From: Thermoleophilia bacterium
GTDB taxonomy: Bacteria; Actinomycetota; Thermoleophilia; Gaiellales; F1-60-MAGs149
NCBI GenBank assembly: GCA_016462095.1
Contig: JAEMTW010000070.1
Coordinates: 1-8,422, forward strand
Length of the DNA stretch: 8,422 bases
Direction of reading: 5' to 3'
Shown here: one piece after another, positions 1 to 5,808 of the stretch
Position numbering within the stretch: the stretch's first letter is position 1
Layout: each line of letters begins with the position of its first letter
The notes under the pieces: generated by a model
What the model was told of the DNA's origin: nothing
The model's input: the letters and a program-made list of their open reading frames with translations, nothing else
The model's database searches: none
Made by a program: the position numbers and the translations under genes

Positions 1-428
1 CACGCGCCAAATTTGCCACGACAGAGCGCATCCCTAGCGCCGACGTGATCCTTACCTCGTGGCCCGATACGGCCTATCCAGAACTCGCACTCGAGGCGGC
101 TGACCACCTCGTGGTCTTGACCCACGACCCCAAGATCGACGACCCCGCAATCTCGCTAGCACTCAACCTCAATGTCGGCTACCTCGGCGCGTTGGGCTCG
201 CGCCGCACGCAGGAAAAGCGCAATGCGCGACTCCGCGAAGCGGGCAACACGGACGAGCAAATCGGGCGTATCTACGGGCCTGTCGGCCTCGATATCGGAG
301 CGCACTCCCCCGCCGAGACGGCCGTCGCAATCTTGGCCGAGATCATTGGTTATCGGTCTGGCCGAGGCGGCCAGCCACTCAAGCACACCATGGGTCGCAT
401 CCACCCGTCCGAAGAACCCGAGTCCTGA
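1..428 (+). CDS. XdhC-family protein, C-terminal part (5' end outside window)
   Basis: This is the C-terminal Rossmann-like half of an XdhC/CoxI-type protein. The family binds molybdenum cofactor, supports its sulfuration, and delivers it to xanthine dehydrogenase or CO-dehydrogenase-like hydroxylases in the cytoplasm. The open frame runs from position 3 with no stop, so the gene enters from the left; 141 residues are visible. Family landmarks in order are VVLTHDPKIDDPAIS, GYLGALGSRRTQEKR (the dinucleotide-binding-like turn) and GLDIGAHSPAETAVAILAEI near the end. A GTG at 45 lies inside the conserved domain and is not the true start. The stop is 3 nt before the thioesterase gene, which suggests co-transcription. 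No hydroxylase subunit is visible, so the partner enzyme, if linked, lies to the left. Family is confident; the specific partner is unknown. Confidence 0.88.
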   Translation, partial: RAKFATTERIPSADVILTSWPDTAYPELALEAADHLVVLTHDPKIDDPAISLALNLNVGYLGALGSRRTQEKRNARLREAGNTDEQIGRIYGPVGLDIGAHSPAETAVAILAEIIGYRSGRGGQPLKHTMGRIHPSEEPES

Positions 429-431
429 CCC

Positions 432-881
432 GTGGCTGCCGAGCTGATCAGCCCTCCGCTCGACGTCGCGCAGTACCCGTTCGCACACGCACTGCGCGTG
501 CGCTTTGCCGAGACCGATGCGATGGGTGTCGTGCACCACGCGTCGTATTTGCCGTGGTTCGAAGAGGCCCGCGTGGCACTCCTCGCACACGGTGGTCACG
601 ATTACGCCCAAGTGCATAGCGACGGTCTCGACCTTGCTGTGATTGAGGTCCGCGTGCGCTATCGGCAGGCCATTCGCTTCGGCGATGCCGTCACCGTCCA
701 TGCAGGCGTTGCCGAAATTTCTCGCACAGTCCTCCAGATTGCATACCTGCTTGAGGTTGATGGACAGACTGCCGCGACCGGGGTCACCTCACACGCCTGC
801 GTCGATCGCGAAGGACGCCCGGTGCGCGTACCCGAGTGGTTGCTCGACCTTGGTCAAGACACCACTGCCCTCCGTCGCTAG
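432..881 (+). CDS. YbgC-like acyl-CoA thioesterase (4HBT hotdog fold)
   Basis: A 149-residue single hotdog-domain protein of the 4-hydroxybenzoyl-CoA thioesterase/YbgC family, which hydrolyses acyl-CoA thioesters in the cytoplasm. The signature RFAETDAMGVVHHASYLPWF (residues 24-43) holds the expected catalytic Asp29, followed by FEEAR. VRYRQAIRFGDAVTV (75-89) is the usual central strand region. Length is normal for the family, with about 15 extra residues at the N-terminus. The start is GTG at 432, 3 nt after the xdhC-like stop. There is no clear Shine-Dalgarno, so translation probably depends on termination of the upstream gene. The stop TAG overlaps that of the convergent lipoprotein gene in CTAG. 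Substrate cannot be read from sequence, and a link to the XdhC protein beyond co-transcription is not evident. Confidence 0.88.
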   Translation: MAAELISPPLDVAQYPFAHALRVRFAETDAMGVVHHASYLPWFEEARVALLAHGGHDYAQVHSDGLDLAVIEVRVRYRQAIRFGDAVTVHAGVAEISRTVLQIAYLLEVDGQTAATGVTSHACVDREGRPVRVPEWLLDLGQDTTALRR

Positions 882-1708
882 AACGACTTGCCTCCGTCAA
901 GCGACGCGTGCAGTTGCCCGTTGTTGCCGGCAGCAAAAACAAGGCTCGGGTCTCGCGGATCTATCGCCACTGCCGTCGCTGTCAGCCCACTCAAGAACCA
1001 GGTTGCACCCGCGTTCTTGGTCACCACAACCTGGGGCGTCGTGACCGCAATCTGGCCTGGTGTGCTGCGTGCAGCAGCGACGGTCAGGGCATTAGAGATG
1101 CCAGCGATGCGAAAGAAATTGACGCCAAGATCATCCGACGCGAACAGGCCATCACGACCGCACGCCACCCACAGACGCTCTACCTTCGGGCCATTCGGCG
1201 CACTGACTGCAAGCCCACGAGGGCGGGGACAGATGCCGACCGCAGCCATCGGCCACCAGTACCTGCCGCCGTCGTTTGAATAGTGCAGGCGCAGTCCGCC
1301 CGCCGTCGTGATCGCCCAGAGTCGATTACGGCGCGAGTTTCCCGCCAGTTGCGTGACGGCGCCCGGAAACGGCCAGACCATCGTTGGCTGCGCCGCCCCC
1401 TTGAGTGAGAAGTCGTAGACCTGACCCGTAGGACCACGCGAAACCATAATCGTGCTCGCGAATGACGCACCAGCAATCGCGGGTGCCTGACCGTTGTCAA
1501 GCACAGTCCACGTGCGCCCACCATCAAGGCTCTTTTGCAGGCCGTAATTACTGCCGATCAGAAGCGGGCCCTGCGCCTCATCCGAGATCAGCATGAAGTA
1601 AGGCTCCCCAAAACCTGCCGGCAGCGAACGCGCCTTGGGCTCGACAGCACACGCCGCAAGACTCGTCGCAACCAGCACGATCAGCGCCACAAGAACAGAT
1701 CGACTCAC
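878..1708 (-). CDS. Asp-box (BNR/YCF48-like) beta-propeller lipoprotein
   Basis: A 276-residue predicted lipoprotein. Residues 1-20 are a short signal peptide with basic residue R3, a hydrophobic core, and lipobox S-L-A-A-C ending at Cys20, so the mature protein should be lipid-anchored outside the membrane. The rest resembles a sialidase/YCF48-type propeller. Asp-box motifs (S-x-D-x-G-x-x-W/F) occur at 60-67 (SLDGGRTW), 144-151 (SNDGGRYW), 191-198 (SDDLGVNF), 230-237 (TKNAGATW, degenerate) and 269-276 (SLDGGKSF). Asp boxes are structural turns and do not show enzyme activity, and no sialidase catalytic residues are evident. The protein stops on the last residue of the fifth box, which may be velcro closure or a shortened end. 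The GTG start overlaps the upstream stop as GTGA, and a strong GGGGAGGGG lies 10 nt upstream. It is the third gene of the glycosyltransferase operon; its role is unknown. Confidence 0.82.
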   Translation of the reverse strand: MSRSVLVALIVLVATSLAACAVEPKARSLPAGFGEPYFMLISDEAQGPLLIGSNYGLQKSLDGGRTWTVLDNGQAPAIAGASFASTIMVSRGPTGQVYDFSLKGAAQPTMVWPFPGAVTQLAGNSRRNRLWAITTAGGLRLHYSNDGGRYWWPMAAVGICPRPRGLAVSAPNGPKVERLWVACGRDGLFASDDLGVNFFRIAGISNALTVAAARSTPGQIAVTTPQVVVTKNAGATWFLSGLTATAVAIDPRDPSLVFAAGNNGQLHASLDGGKSF

Positions 1709-3624
1709 GTGCGGAGCGCCCCTCCCCGCACCGTCGACACCACAGGGGGCGGACCGATACGCGACTCAGCCTCTTCCTCCTCGGCGCGCGAGATTGTCCG
1801 ACGCACATCACTAAACGACAGGCCAGCCAGCGACAAGAACACGAAGCCGAGACCAGCGCCAAGCGCAACTTCGATCACCTGGAGACCAATCGCAAACGTC
1901 ACTGCTGCCCCGAACGTGATGCCAAAGGCCTGCGACAACGCCGTCGCGACGGCGAGCTGGAAGACCCCAAGATTGCCCGGAACGAGAGGAATAAACCCGA
2001 CCAGGTTCGAGACCAGAAAGACCACACAGGCCGCCGCCACACGATTCGAATCGATGTTGAAGGCCGCCAGCGCGAGATAGATGCCAACGATCTGTGCGAT
2101 CCACGACAAGATCCCGGCCCCAAATGAGACGACTGCGAGCCGCGGGCGACGCAAGAGCTGTGCGCCGCGGCTGACAGCATGGAGGTGGAACTCGACCGTG
2201 CGGAGCGTCGAGCGCCACCACGTGCGTGCATAGTCCTCAGCGATATCGCCGCGCCGCAGCCGCCACCGGCTAATGCCTTCGACGACCGCCACCCCAACGA
2301 CGCCCGCGAGCACCACGCCAAGCAAGATCAGCGTGCCACGCCCCGCCCAGTCGGGCACGCCATCCACGCTAAAGACCATCACCACGAGCAAGACTGCGAG
2401 GGTCACACCAAGCACGAGCTGCTCCATCACCACCGTCGCCGTCATCGTCGAGAGCGGCACATCCTGCCCGTCTTTCGCGAGACGCTTGCGCAACACCACC
2501 ATCCGTCCCACCTCGCCAAGGCGCGCGATCAACACGGTGTTGAGCAAGAAGCCAACAAAGATCGCTGGGACGACTGCGCGATACGGCGCCTTGACGCCTG
2601 GCACAGAGTCGAGTGACGCCTTCCAAATCACAGCCTTGAACGCAACCGAGATGAAGTTGGCAATCAGCGACAGAATCAGCAGTGGAATGCTGAGGCTCCG
2701 GAGCGTGTCAAAGATGGCGGTCACCTCTCCTCGATCGACTCGCGCCAGACCGATCGCGGCCAGCACAACGACGACAGTGGCGACGATCGCCAGGCGCCGC
2801 CACGAGATCGGTTTCGGAGGGTCGAGCGCCGCGATCTCACTCATCGTCACGAACTCGTAGCTCTCGGCGCGGGCCGCCTCGAGAATCGCGGGCAGCGCCT
2901 CAGCCGTCTGCGAACGATCATCGTTACCCCAGCCATCGGCGTCGTGCAAGAGCAGAATTGCACCGGGCTTGAGCGCCTTGACAGAGCGCTTCACGATCAC
3001 GTCAACCCCTGGCTTAGCCGTGTCGAAGACGCCGGCCGACCAGGCACAGGTCGCGTACCCGAGCCGACCAGCGGTGCGCGATACGAACGGACTCCGAAAG
3101 CCGTGTGGTGCACGGAAGACACGCACGGGCGGCGCGCCAGACTGTTTCAGCAGACGCTCCGTGCGGTGCAATTGCCGATGCACCTGAGCCGGCCCTGCGA
3201 ACGCAAGGATGCCGTGGTCGTACCCGTGGTTTCCCAATTCGTGCCCCTCACGAACAATGCGCTCCACGAGCTCGGGGTACAGCTCAGCGTGCTTGCCCAA
3301 CACGAAGAACGTGGCACGAGCGCCATCGGCTTTGAGAGTGTCGAGGATTTTCGGTGTCGTGTCGGGCGACGGTCCATCGTCGAACGTCAACGCCACAACC
3401 TGCCGGCGAATCCGCGAGCCATCGACAACGCCACCAAACAGTGGCGAGCTCGCTCCGAACATCCCCCAAACACCGATCGTGAGCAGCAAGATAACGCCAA
3501 TATCGAGCACCCATGCCAGCCAGCTCAGGTCCATCCGACTGAGCACGCCATCGGCGATCACGGTGGCCACGATTACGACCAACCCGATCACCACAGCCCG
3601 CAGGATCGTCTGGTGCTTCGTCAC
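1705..3624 (-). CDS. NodB polysaccharide deacetylase fused to LPG-synthase-type flippase-like membrane domain
   Basis: A 639-residue two-domain membrane protein. Two hydrophobic segments (about 8-28 and 35-56) precede a NodB domain (about 75-265). NodB motif 1 is TFDDGPSPD (80-88, metal Asp83) and motif 2 is NHGYDH (His133, His137), giving the Asp-His-His metal site. Motif 3 is RAPHG (171-175, His where Tyr is usual), Trp195 marks motif 4, and LLLHD (224-228) is motif 5. Family members remove N- or O-acyl groups from sugars. From about 276 on there are roughly eight membrane segments of the lysylphosphatidylglycerol-synthase TM / UPF0104 flippase-like family, with ARLGEVGRMVVLRK (367-380) and VPGNLGVFQLAVATAL (548-563). 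The catalytic lysyl-transfer domain of MprF is absent. GTG at 3624 is preferred over an in-frame start at 3690 because it forms a GTGA overlap with the glycosyltransferase stop and has AGAAGGGA 8 nt upstream. Substrate and sidedness are inferred only. Confidence 0.85.
   Translation of the reverse strand: MTKHQTILRAVVIGLVVIVATVIADGVLSRMDLSWLAWVLDIGVILLLTIGVWGMFGASSPLFGGVVDGSRIRRQVVALTFDDGPSPDTTPKILDTLKADGARATFFVLGKHAELYPELVERIVREGHELGNHGYDHGILAFAGPAQVHRQLHRTERLLKQSGAPPVRVFRAPHGFRSPFVSRTAGRLGYATCAWSAGVFDTAKPGVDVIVKRSVKALKPGAILLLHDADGWGNDDRSQTAEALPAILEAARAESYEFVTMSEIAALDPPKPISWRRLAIVATVVVVLAAIGLARVDRGEVTAIFDTLRSLSIPLLILSLIANFISVAFKAVIWKASLDSVPGVKAPYRAVVPAIFVGFLLNTVLIARLGEVGRMVVLRKRLAKDGQDVPLSTMTATVVMEQLVLGVTLAVLLVVMVFSVDGVPDWAGRGTLILLGVVLAGVVGVAVVEGISRWRLRRGDIAEDYARTWWRSTLRTVEFHLHAVSRGAQLLRRPRLAVVSFGAGILSWIAQIVGIYLALAAFNIDSNRVAAACVVFLVSNLVGFIPLVPGNLGVFQLAVATALSQAFGITFGAAVTFAIGLQVIEVALGAGLGFVFLSLAGLSFSDVRRTISRAEEEEAESRIGPPPVVSTVRGGALRT
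1719..1727 (-). promoter_or_regulatory. Shine-Dalgarno of lipoprotein gene
   Basis: On the minus strand GGGGAGGGG ends 10 nt before GTG at 1708, inside the tail of the upstream coding region. It supports this start and separate ribosome loading in addition to GTGA coupling. Confidence 0.65.
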
Positions 3625-4784
3625 GCACCCGGTCCCTTCTCGAGCAGTGCGAGGTAGTAATCCTCCAGCTGGCCAGCGACCTTCGTCCACGCATACTCGT
3701 TGACCGCGGTCTTGCGCCCCTCGCGCCCCATTCGTTCGCGCTCCTCGGGACGTTCGATCAGATACATCAACGACTCAGCAAACCGCTCGACGTTCTCGGC
3801 TGGCGAGATCAGCAGCCCCTGCTTGCCGTGCTCCATCAACAACTGAAAGCCAGAGATCCGGCTCGCCACCACCGGGCGTCCACAGCTCATCGCCTCGAGC
3901 AGCACCATCCCAAACGAGGCGCGCTGACACGGCGTGCAGTGAATGTCGGCGGTCGCGTAATAGCGTGGTCGATTCCAATTGACGCGCCCCGCCCAGTGCA
4001 CGTCATTCGCAATATCGCTCGGGACGAGCCGTTGGTAGCGCGAGCGAAGAGGCCCATCCCCCACCACGATCAGCCGTACCTCAGGCCCAACGCGGCGACG
4101 AACCTCGGTAAAGGCACCGATCATCGTGTCGAGCCCATTGCGGGGGTCGAAGCGGCCGAGAAAGAGAATGTTGAGCTTGCCATCGCGCAGCTCGGAAATC
4201 GGGTCGGCCTCCGGCGAGAAGTGGCGGTCGTCGATGCCGTTGGGGATCACGGTGTACTCGTAGGGAAGATAGGGCGCGAGGGAGCCGATGCAGGCTTCGC
4301 TGACCACGATCTTGCCATCGAGACGGCTGATCACACGCCGCAGGATCGGCGCAGCAAGATCAAAGCCGAGGGTACGCGGGAAGACCGAATGGAAGGTGCC
4401 GACTGTGACCGCCGTCTTGGGCGCTGCAAGCACACCAAGCATTGGCAAGATCGGGCTATACGGCGAGTGCACGTGGACGACATCAATCTTGCGCTCTTGG
4501 AAAATCTTGCGCAATTTGCGGCGCAGCAGCGGATCGACAACGTGATAGGTCTGTGAGGCATTGCCATAGCCGGGCAGCGCCGCACCAACGCGGACGATCT
4601 CGAAGGGGACGCCGTCCTCGGGATGAATTTCGCCGTCCACAATCCCTGGCGGACGCACGACGTTGCCCGTCACCACAGTCACCTCATGCCCGCGTCGAGT
4701 CAACTCCGTGGCCTGGCCATGGACGTGCTCGGTAATCCCGCCGAGATGCGGGTAGTAGTAGTCGGTGACGATGGCGATCCGCAC
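3621..4784 (-). CDS. GT4-family glycosyltransferase (GT-B fold)
   Basis: A 387-residue cytoplasmic or membrane-peripheral glycosyltransferase of the PimA-like GT4 family, expected to move a sugar from a nucleotide donor to a lipid or glycan. The N-terminal Rossmann domain starts RIAIVTDYYYPHLGGITEH with the acceptor/phosphate GG at 15-16 and VHVHSPYSP (104-112). The second domain has IPNGIDD (180-186), FLGRFDPRNGLDTM (208-221), VVGDGPL (240-246) and ASFGMVLLEAMSCGRPVVAS (289-308). Two usual donor contacts differ: the Lys of R-x5-K is Asn216, and the first Glu of EX7E is Ala289, with the second Glu297 kept. GTG at 4784 gives the normal family N-terminus; an in-frame GTG at 4820 would add 12 unconserved residues. 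It is first in the operon with the deacetylase-flippase fusion and lipoprotein, so a glycolipid acceptor is likely. The sugar is unknown. Confidence 0.9.
   Translation of the reverse strand: MRIAIVTDYYYPHLGGITEHVHGQATELTRRGHEVTVVTGNVVRPPGIVDGEIHPEDGVPFEIVRVGAALPGYGNASQTYHVVDPLLRRKLRKIFQERKIDVVHVHSPYSPILPMLGVLAAPKTAVTVGTFHSVFPRTLGFDLAAPILRRVISRLDGKIVVSEACIGSLAPYLPYEYTVIPNGIDDRHFSPEADPISELRDGKLNILFLGRFDPRNGLDTMIGAFTEVRRRVGPEVRLIVVGDGPLRSRYQRLVPSDIANDVHWAGRVNWNRPRYYATADIHCTPCQRASFGMVLLEAMSCGRPVVASRISGFQLLMEHGKQGLLISPAENVERFAESLMYLIERPEERERMGREGRKTAVNEYAWTKVAGQLEDYYLALLEKGPGA
3633..3640 (-). promoter_or_regulatory. Shine-Dalgarno of deacetylase-flippase gene
   Basis: On the minus strand AGAAGGGA ends 8 nt before GTG at 3624. 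This decides the start of the fusion protein in favour of 3624 over the upstream in-frame candidate at 3690, which would overlap the glycosyltransferase by 70 nt. Confidence 0.65.
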
Positions 4785-4793
4785 GCTTTGTGC

Positions 4794-4799
4794 ATCGTA
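4794..4799 (-). promoter_or_regulatory. Candidate -10 box of the glycosyltransferase operon
   Basis: Minus-strand TACGAT lies 9 nt before GTG at 4784, so a transcript would carry only about 3 leader bases. No good Shine-Dalgarno is in range, which fits a nearly leaderless mRNA. No convincing -35 hexamer is seen. If right, transcription starts downstream of the alternative GTG at 4820 and excludes it. Confidence 0.4.
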
Positions 4800-4807
4800 G
4801 CCTCGCC

Positions 4808-4848
4808 CTCGCGGTAGCACTCACGCCCGTGTGCTGCCGGAGTTTTTT
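4808..4848 (+). terminator. Terminator-like hairpin with T-tract between divergent genes
   Basis: The left arm CTC-(G bulge)-CGGTAGCAC (4808-4820) pairs with GTGCTGCCGGAG (4831-4842). This gives 12 base pairs with one bulged G4811 and one T-G wobble (4815/4836), around a 10-nt loop. It is followed directly by six T (4843-4848), so on the plus strand it has the form of an intrinsic terminator. The minus-strand version lacks a 3' T-tract. No plus-strand gene ends nearby, so it may stop antisense transcription, act in a leader of the FmdB gene, or be an operator with incidental symmetry. Confidence 0.5.
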
Positions 4849-4858
4849 CTGCGCGCGC

Positions 4859-4864
4859 TATCAT
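4859..4864 (+). promoter_or_regulatory. Candidate -10 box of the FmdB-family gene
   Basis: TATCAT ends 7 nt before GTG at 4872, placing the expected transcription start at or next to the start codon (leaderless mRNA). This, together with the conserved N-terminus, favours GTG 4872 over ATG 4863, which overlaps the box. No -35 match is evident. Confidence 0.45.
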
Positions 4865-4871
4865 GCGCCCC

Positions 4872-5195
4872 GTGCCAACGTACGAATACAAGTGCGCCGA
4901 AGGTCATCTGACTGAGGTTTTCCAGAAGATGTCGGACGAGCCACTGAAGAAATGTGGTACCTGCGGCAAGAAGGTCGAGCGCGTTTTGTTCGCGCCGTCG
5001 ATCCATTACAAGGGCACCGGGTTCTACTCCACGGACTACGGCAAGGGTGGCAAGAAACCACGCACCGAAGCCAAGTCTGAGGGTGGCGACACGAAGAAGT
5101 CCGACTCTGGCGATGCCAAGAAATCGGATTCTTCCAGCAGCGCGTCGAGCGATTCGTCGAGCAGCACGCCCGCCCCGAAAAAGTCCGACTCTTAA
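4872..5195 (+). CDS. FmdB-family zinc-ribbon protein with Lys/Ser-rich tail
   Basis: A 107-residue protein whose first 60 residues match the FmdB/CxxC_CXXC_SSSS zinc-ribbon family of putative regulators, whose biochemical role is not settled. MPTYEYKCAEGH is the family start. The first knuckle is Cys8-A-E-G-His12 rather than Cys-x2-Cys, the second is Cys28-G-T-Cys31, and KGTGFYSTDYGKG (47-59) is the conserved loop after the ribbon. From about 60 the protein is low complexity (Lys, Ser, Asp, Gly) with KKSDS at 75-79, 83-87 and as the last five residues (103-107), and is probably disordered. The GTG at 4872 is chosen because it gives the canonical MPTYEY start; ATG at 4863 adds three residues. 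The stop TAA shares TTAA with the convergent nucleosidase gene. It stands alone on this strand. Confidence 0.85.
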   Translation: MPTYEYKCAEGHLTEVFQKMSDEPLKKCGTCGKKVERVLFAPSIHYKGTGFYSTDYGKGGKKPRTEAKSEGGDTKKSDSGDAKKSDSSSSASSDSSSSTPAPKKSDS

Positions 5196-5737
5196 AGCCC
5201 GCTAACAACGACGCGTCCAGCGTCGGCGACTGCTCGGAGCCCGGCTGGGAAGTCCCAGTTCGCACGATCGGCCTCTTCGACCATGTTCGAAATCGCCCTC
5301 AACTCAACACACGGGACACTCGCCTCTGCAGCCGCACGCAGCACGGCAAAGCCTTCCATCGCCTCGACCTCGCAGTCGCGACTACCACCAACACGAGCGG
5401 TCGTCGCGATCGGCAGTTGCCGCGCATTGGGTAGCAGCGCAGCGACGCGAGCCAGCAGCGCTGGATCTGGCAGGCAGGTCGTAATCAGTGTGGGAACCCC
5501 AGCCAGCAGATCGCTATAGCGACTCTCGGTGCCGATCACGACGTCGCCGATCTCCAGCCCACTCGCCCGCCGGGCACCAGCAATGCCGACATGCAAAATC
5601 GCGTCCGGTGGATCGTTGACAAGGCGCGCAGCCGTCGCAATCCCCGCCTCAACAGGCCCGATGCCCACAGCGAGCTGTTCGTGGTCGGTCACCCAGGCGA
5701 GCTCGGGCAGAGTGGCGGCGAGGATCAGGACACGCAT
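5192..5737 (-). CDS. mqnB: Futalosine hydrolase-like nucleosidase (phosphorylase superfamily)
   Basis: A 181-residue member of the purine nucleoside phosphorylase/MTA-SAH nucleosidase fold, most like MqnB, which cleaves futalosine or aminodeoxyfutalosine in the alternative menaquinone pathway. Landmarks are an N-terminal MRVLILAATLPEL strand and loop, GIGPVEAGIATA (25-36), HVGIAGA (49-55), GDVVIGTESRYSDL (64-77), VEAMEGFAV (124-132, the ribose-binding Glu-Met-Glu) and ELRAISNMVEEADRANW (145-161), where Asn151 stands in place of the catalytic Asp of MTA nucleosidases, as I recall for futalosine hydrolases. The length is at the short end for the family, with the region around 75-115 compact. 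ATG at 5737 is the only sensible start. No other menaquinone gene is visible. An MTA/SAH-type or other nucleosidase is the main alternative, so the symbol is tentative. Confidence 0.68.
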   Translation of the reverse strand: MRVLILAATLPELAWVTDHEQLAVGIGPVEAGIATAARLVNDPPDAILHVGIAGARRASGLEIGDVVIGTESRYSDLLAGVPTLITTCLPDPALLARVAALLPNARQLPIATTARVGGSRDCEVEAMEGFAVLRAAAEASVPCVELRAISNMVEEADRANWDFPAGLRAVADAGRVVVSGL

Positions 5738-5747
5738 TGCGCTAGCG

Positions 5748-5753
5748 ATTGTA
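5748..5753 (-). promoter_or_regulatory. Candidate -10 box of the mqnB-like gene
   Basis: Minus-strand TACAAT, one base from the TATAAT consensus, lies 10 nt before ATG at 5737. The predicted leader is about 3-4 nt, too short for a Shine-Dalgarno, and none is present. No clear -35 element. Confidence 0.45.
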
Positions 5754-5763
5754 AAGGCGGTGC

Positions 5764-5775
5764 GACTCGTGAGTC
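5764..5775. repeat. Short inverted repeat between divergent promoters
   Basis: GACTC-GT-GAGTC has perfect 5-bp arms around a 2-nt centre. It sits in the 71-bp gap between the mqnB-like gene and the amidotransferase gene, upstream of both candidate -10 boxes, where a shared operator could lie. The arms are short enough that chance is a fair explanation. Confidence 0.25.
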
Positions 5776-5796
5776 CGAACTGCCCTCAATTCCCAC

Positions 5797-5802
5797 TACA
5801 CT
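5797..5802 (+). promoter_or_regulatory. Candidate -10 box of the amidotransferase gene
   Basis: TACACT is followed by exactly 6 nt and then ATG at 5809, so the expected transcription start is the A of the start codon. There is no Shine-Dalgarno before the gene. This is a standard leaderless arrangement; no -35 match is evident. Confidence 0.5.
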
Positions 5803-5808
5803 CGGCGT

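Noticed and set aside
2944..3657. Long plus-strand open frame (237 codons) opposite the deacetylase gene
   Set aside because: It lies entirely antisense to well-conserved NodB motifs, its translation is compositionally odd (many His, Arg, Pro) and shows no family motif. It is a GC-rich shadow frame, as are those at 2273-2860 and 3828-4556.
4785..4820. Upstream GTG (4820) as start of the glycosyltransferase
   Set aside because: It would add 12 unconserved residues before RIAIVTDYYYP and would start upstream of the likely promoter at 4794-4799.
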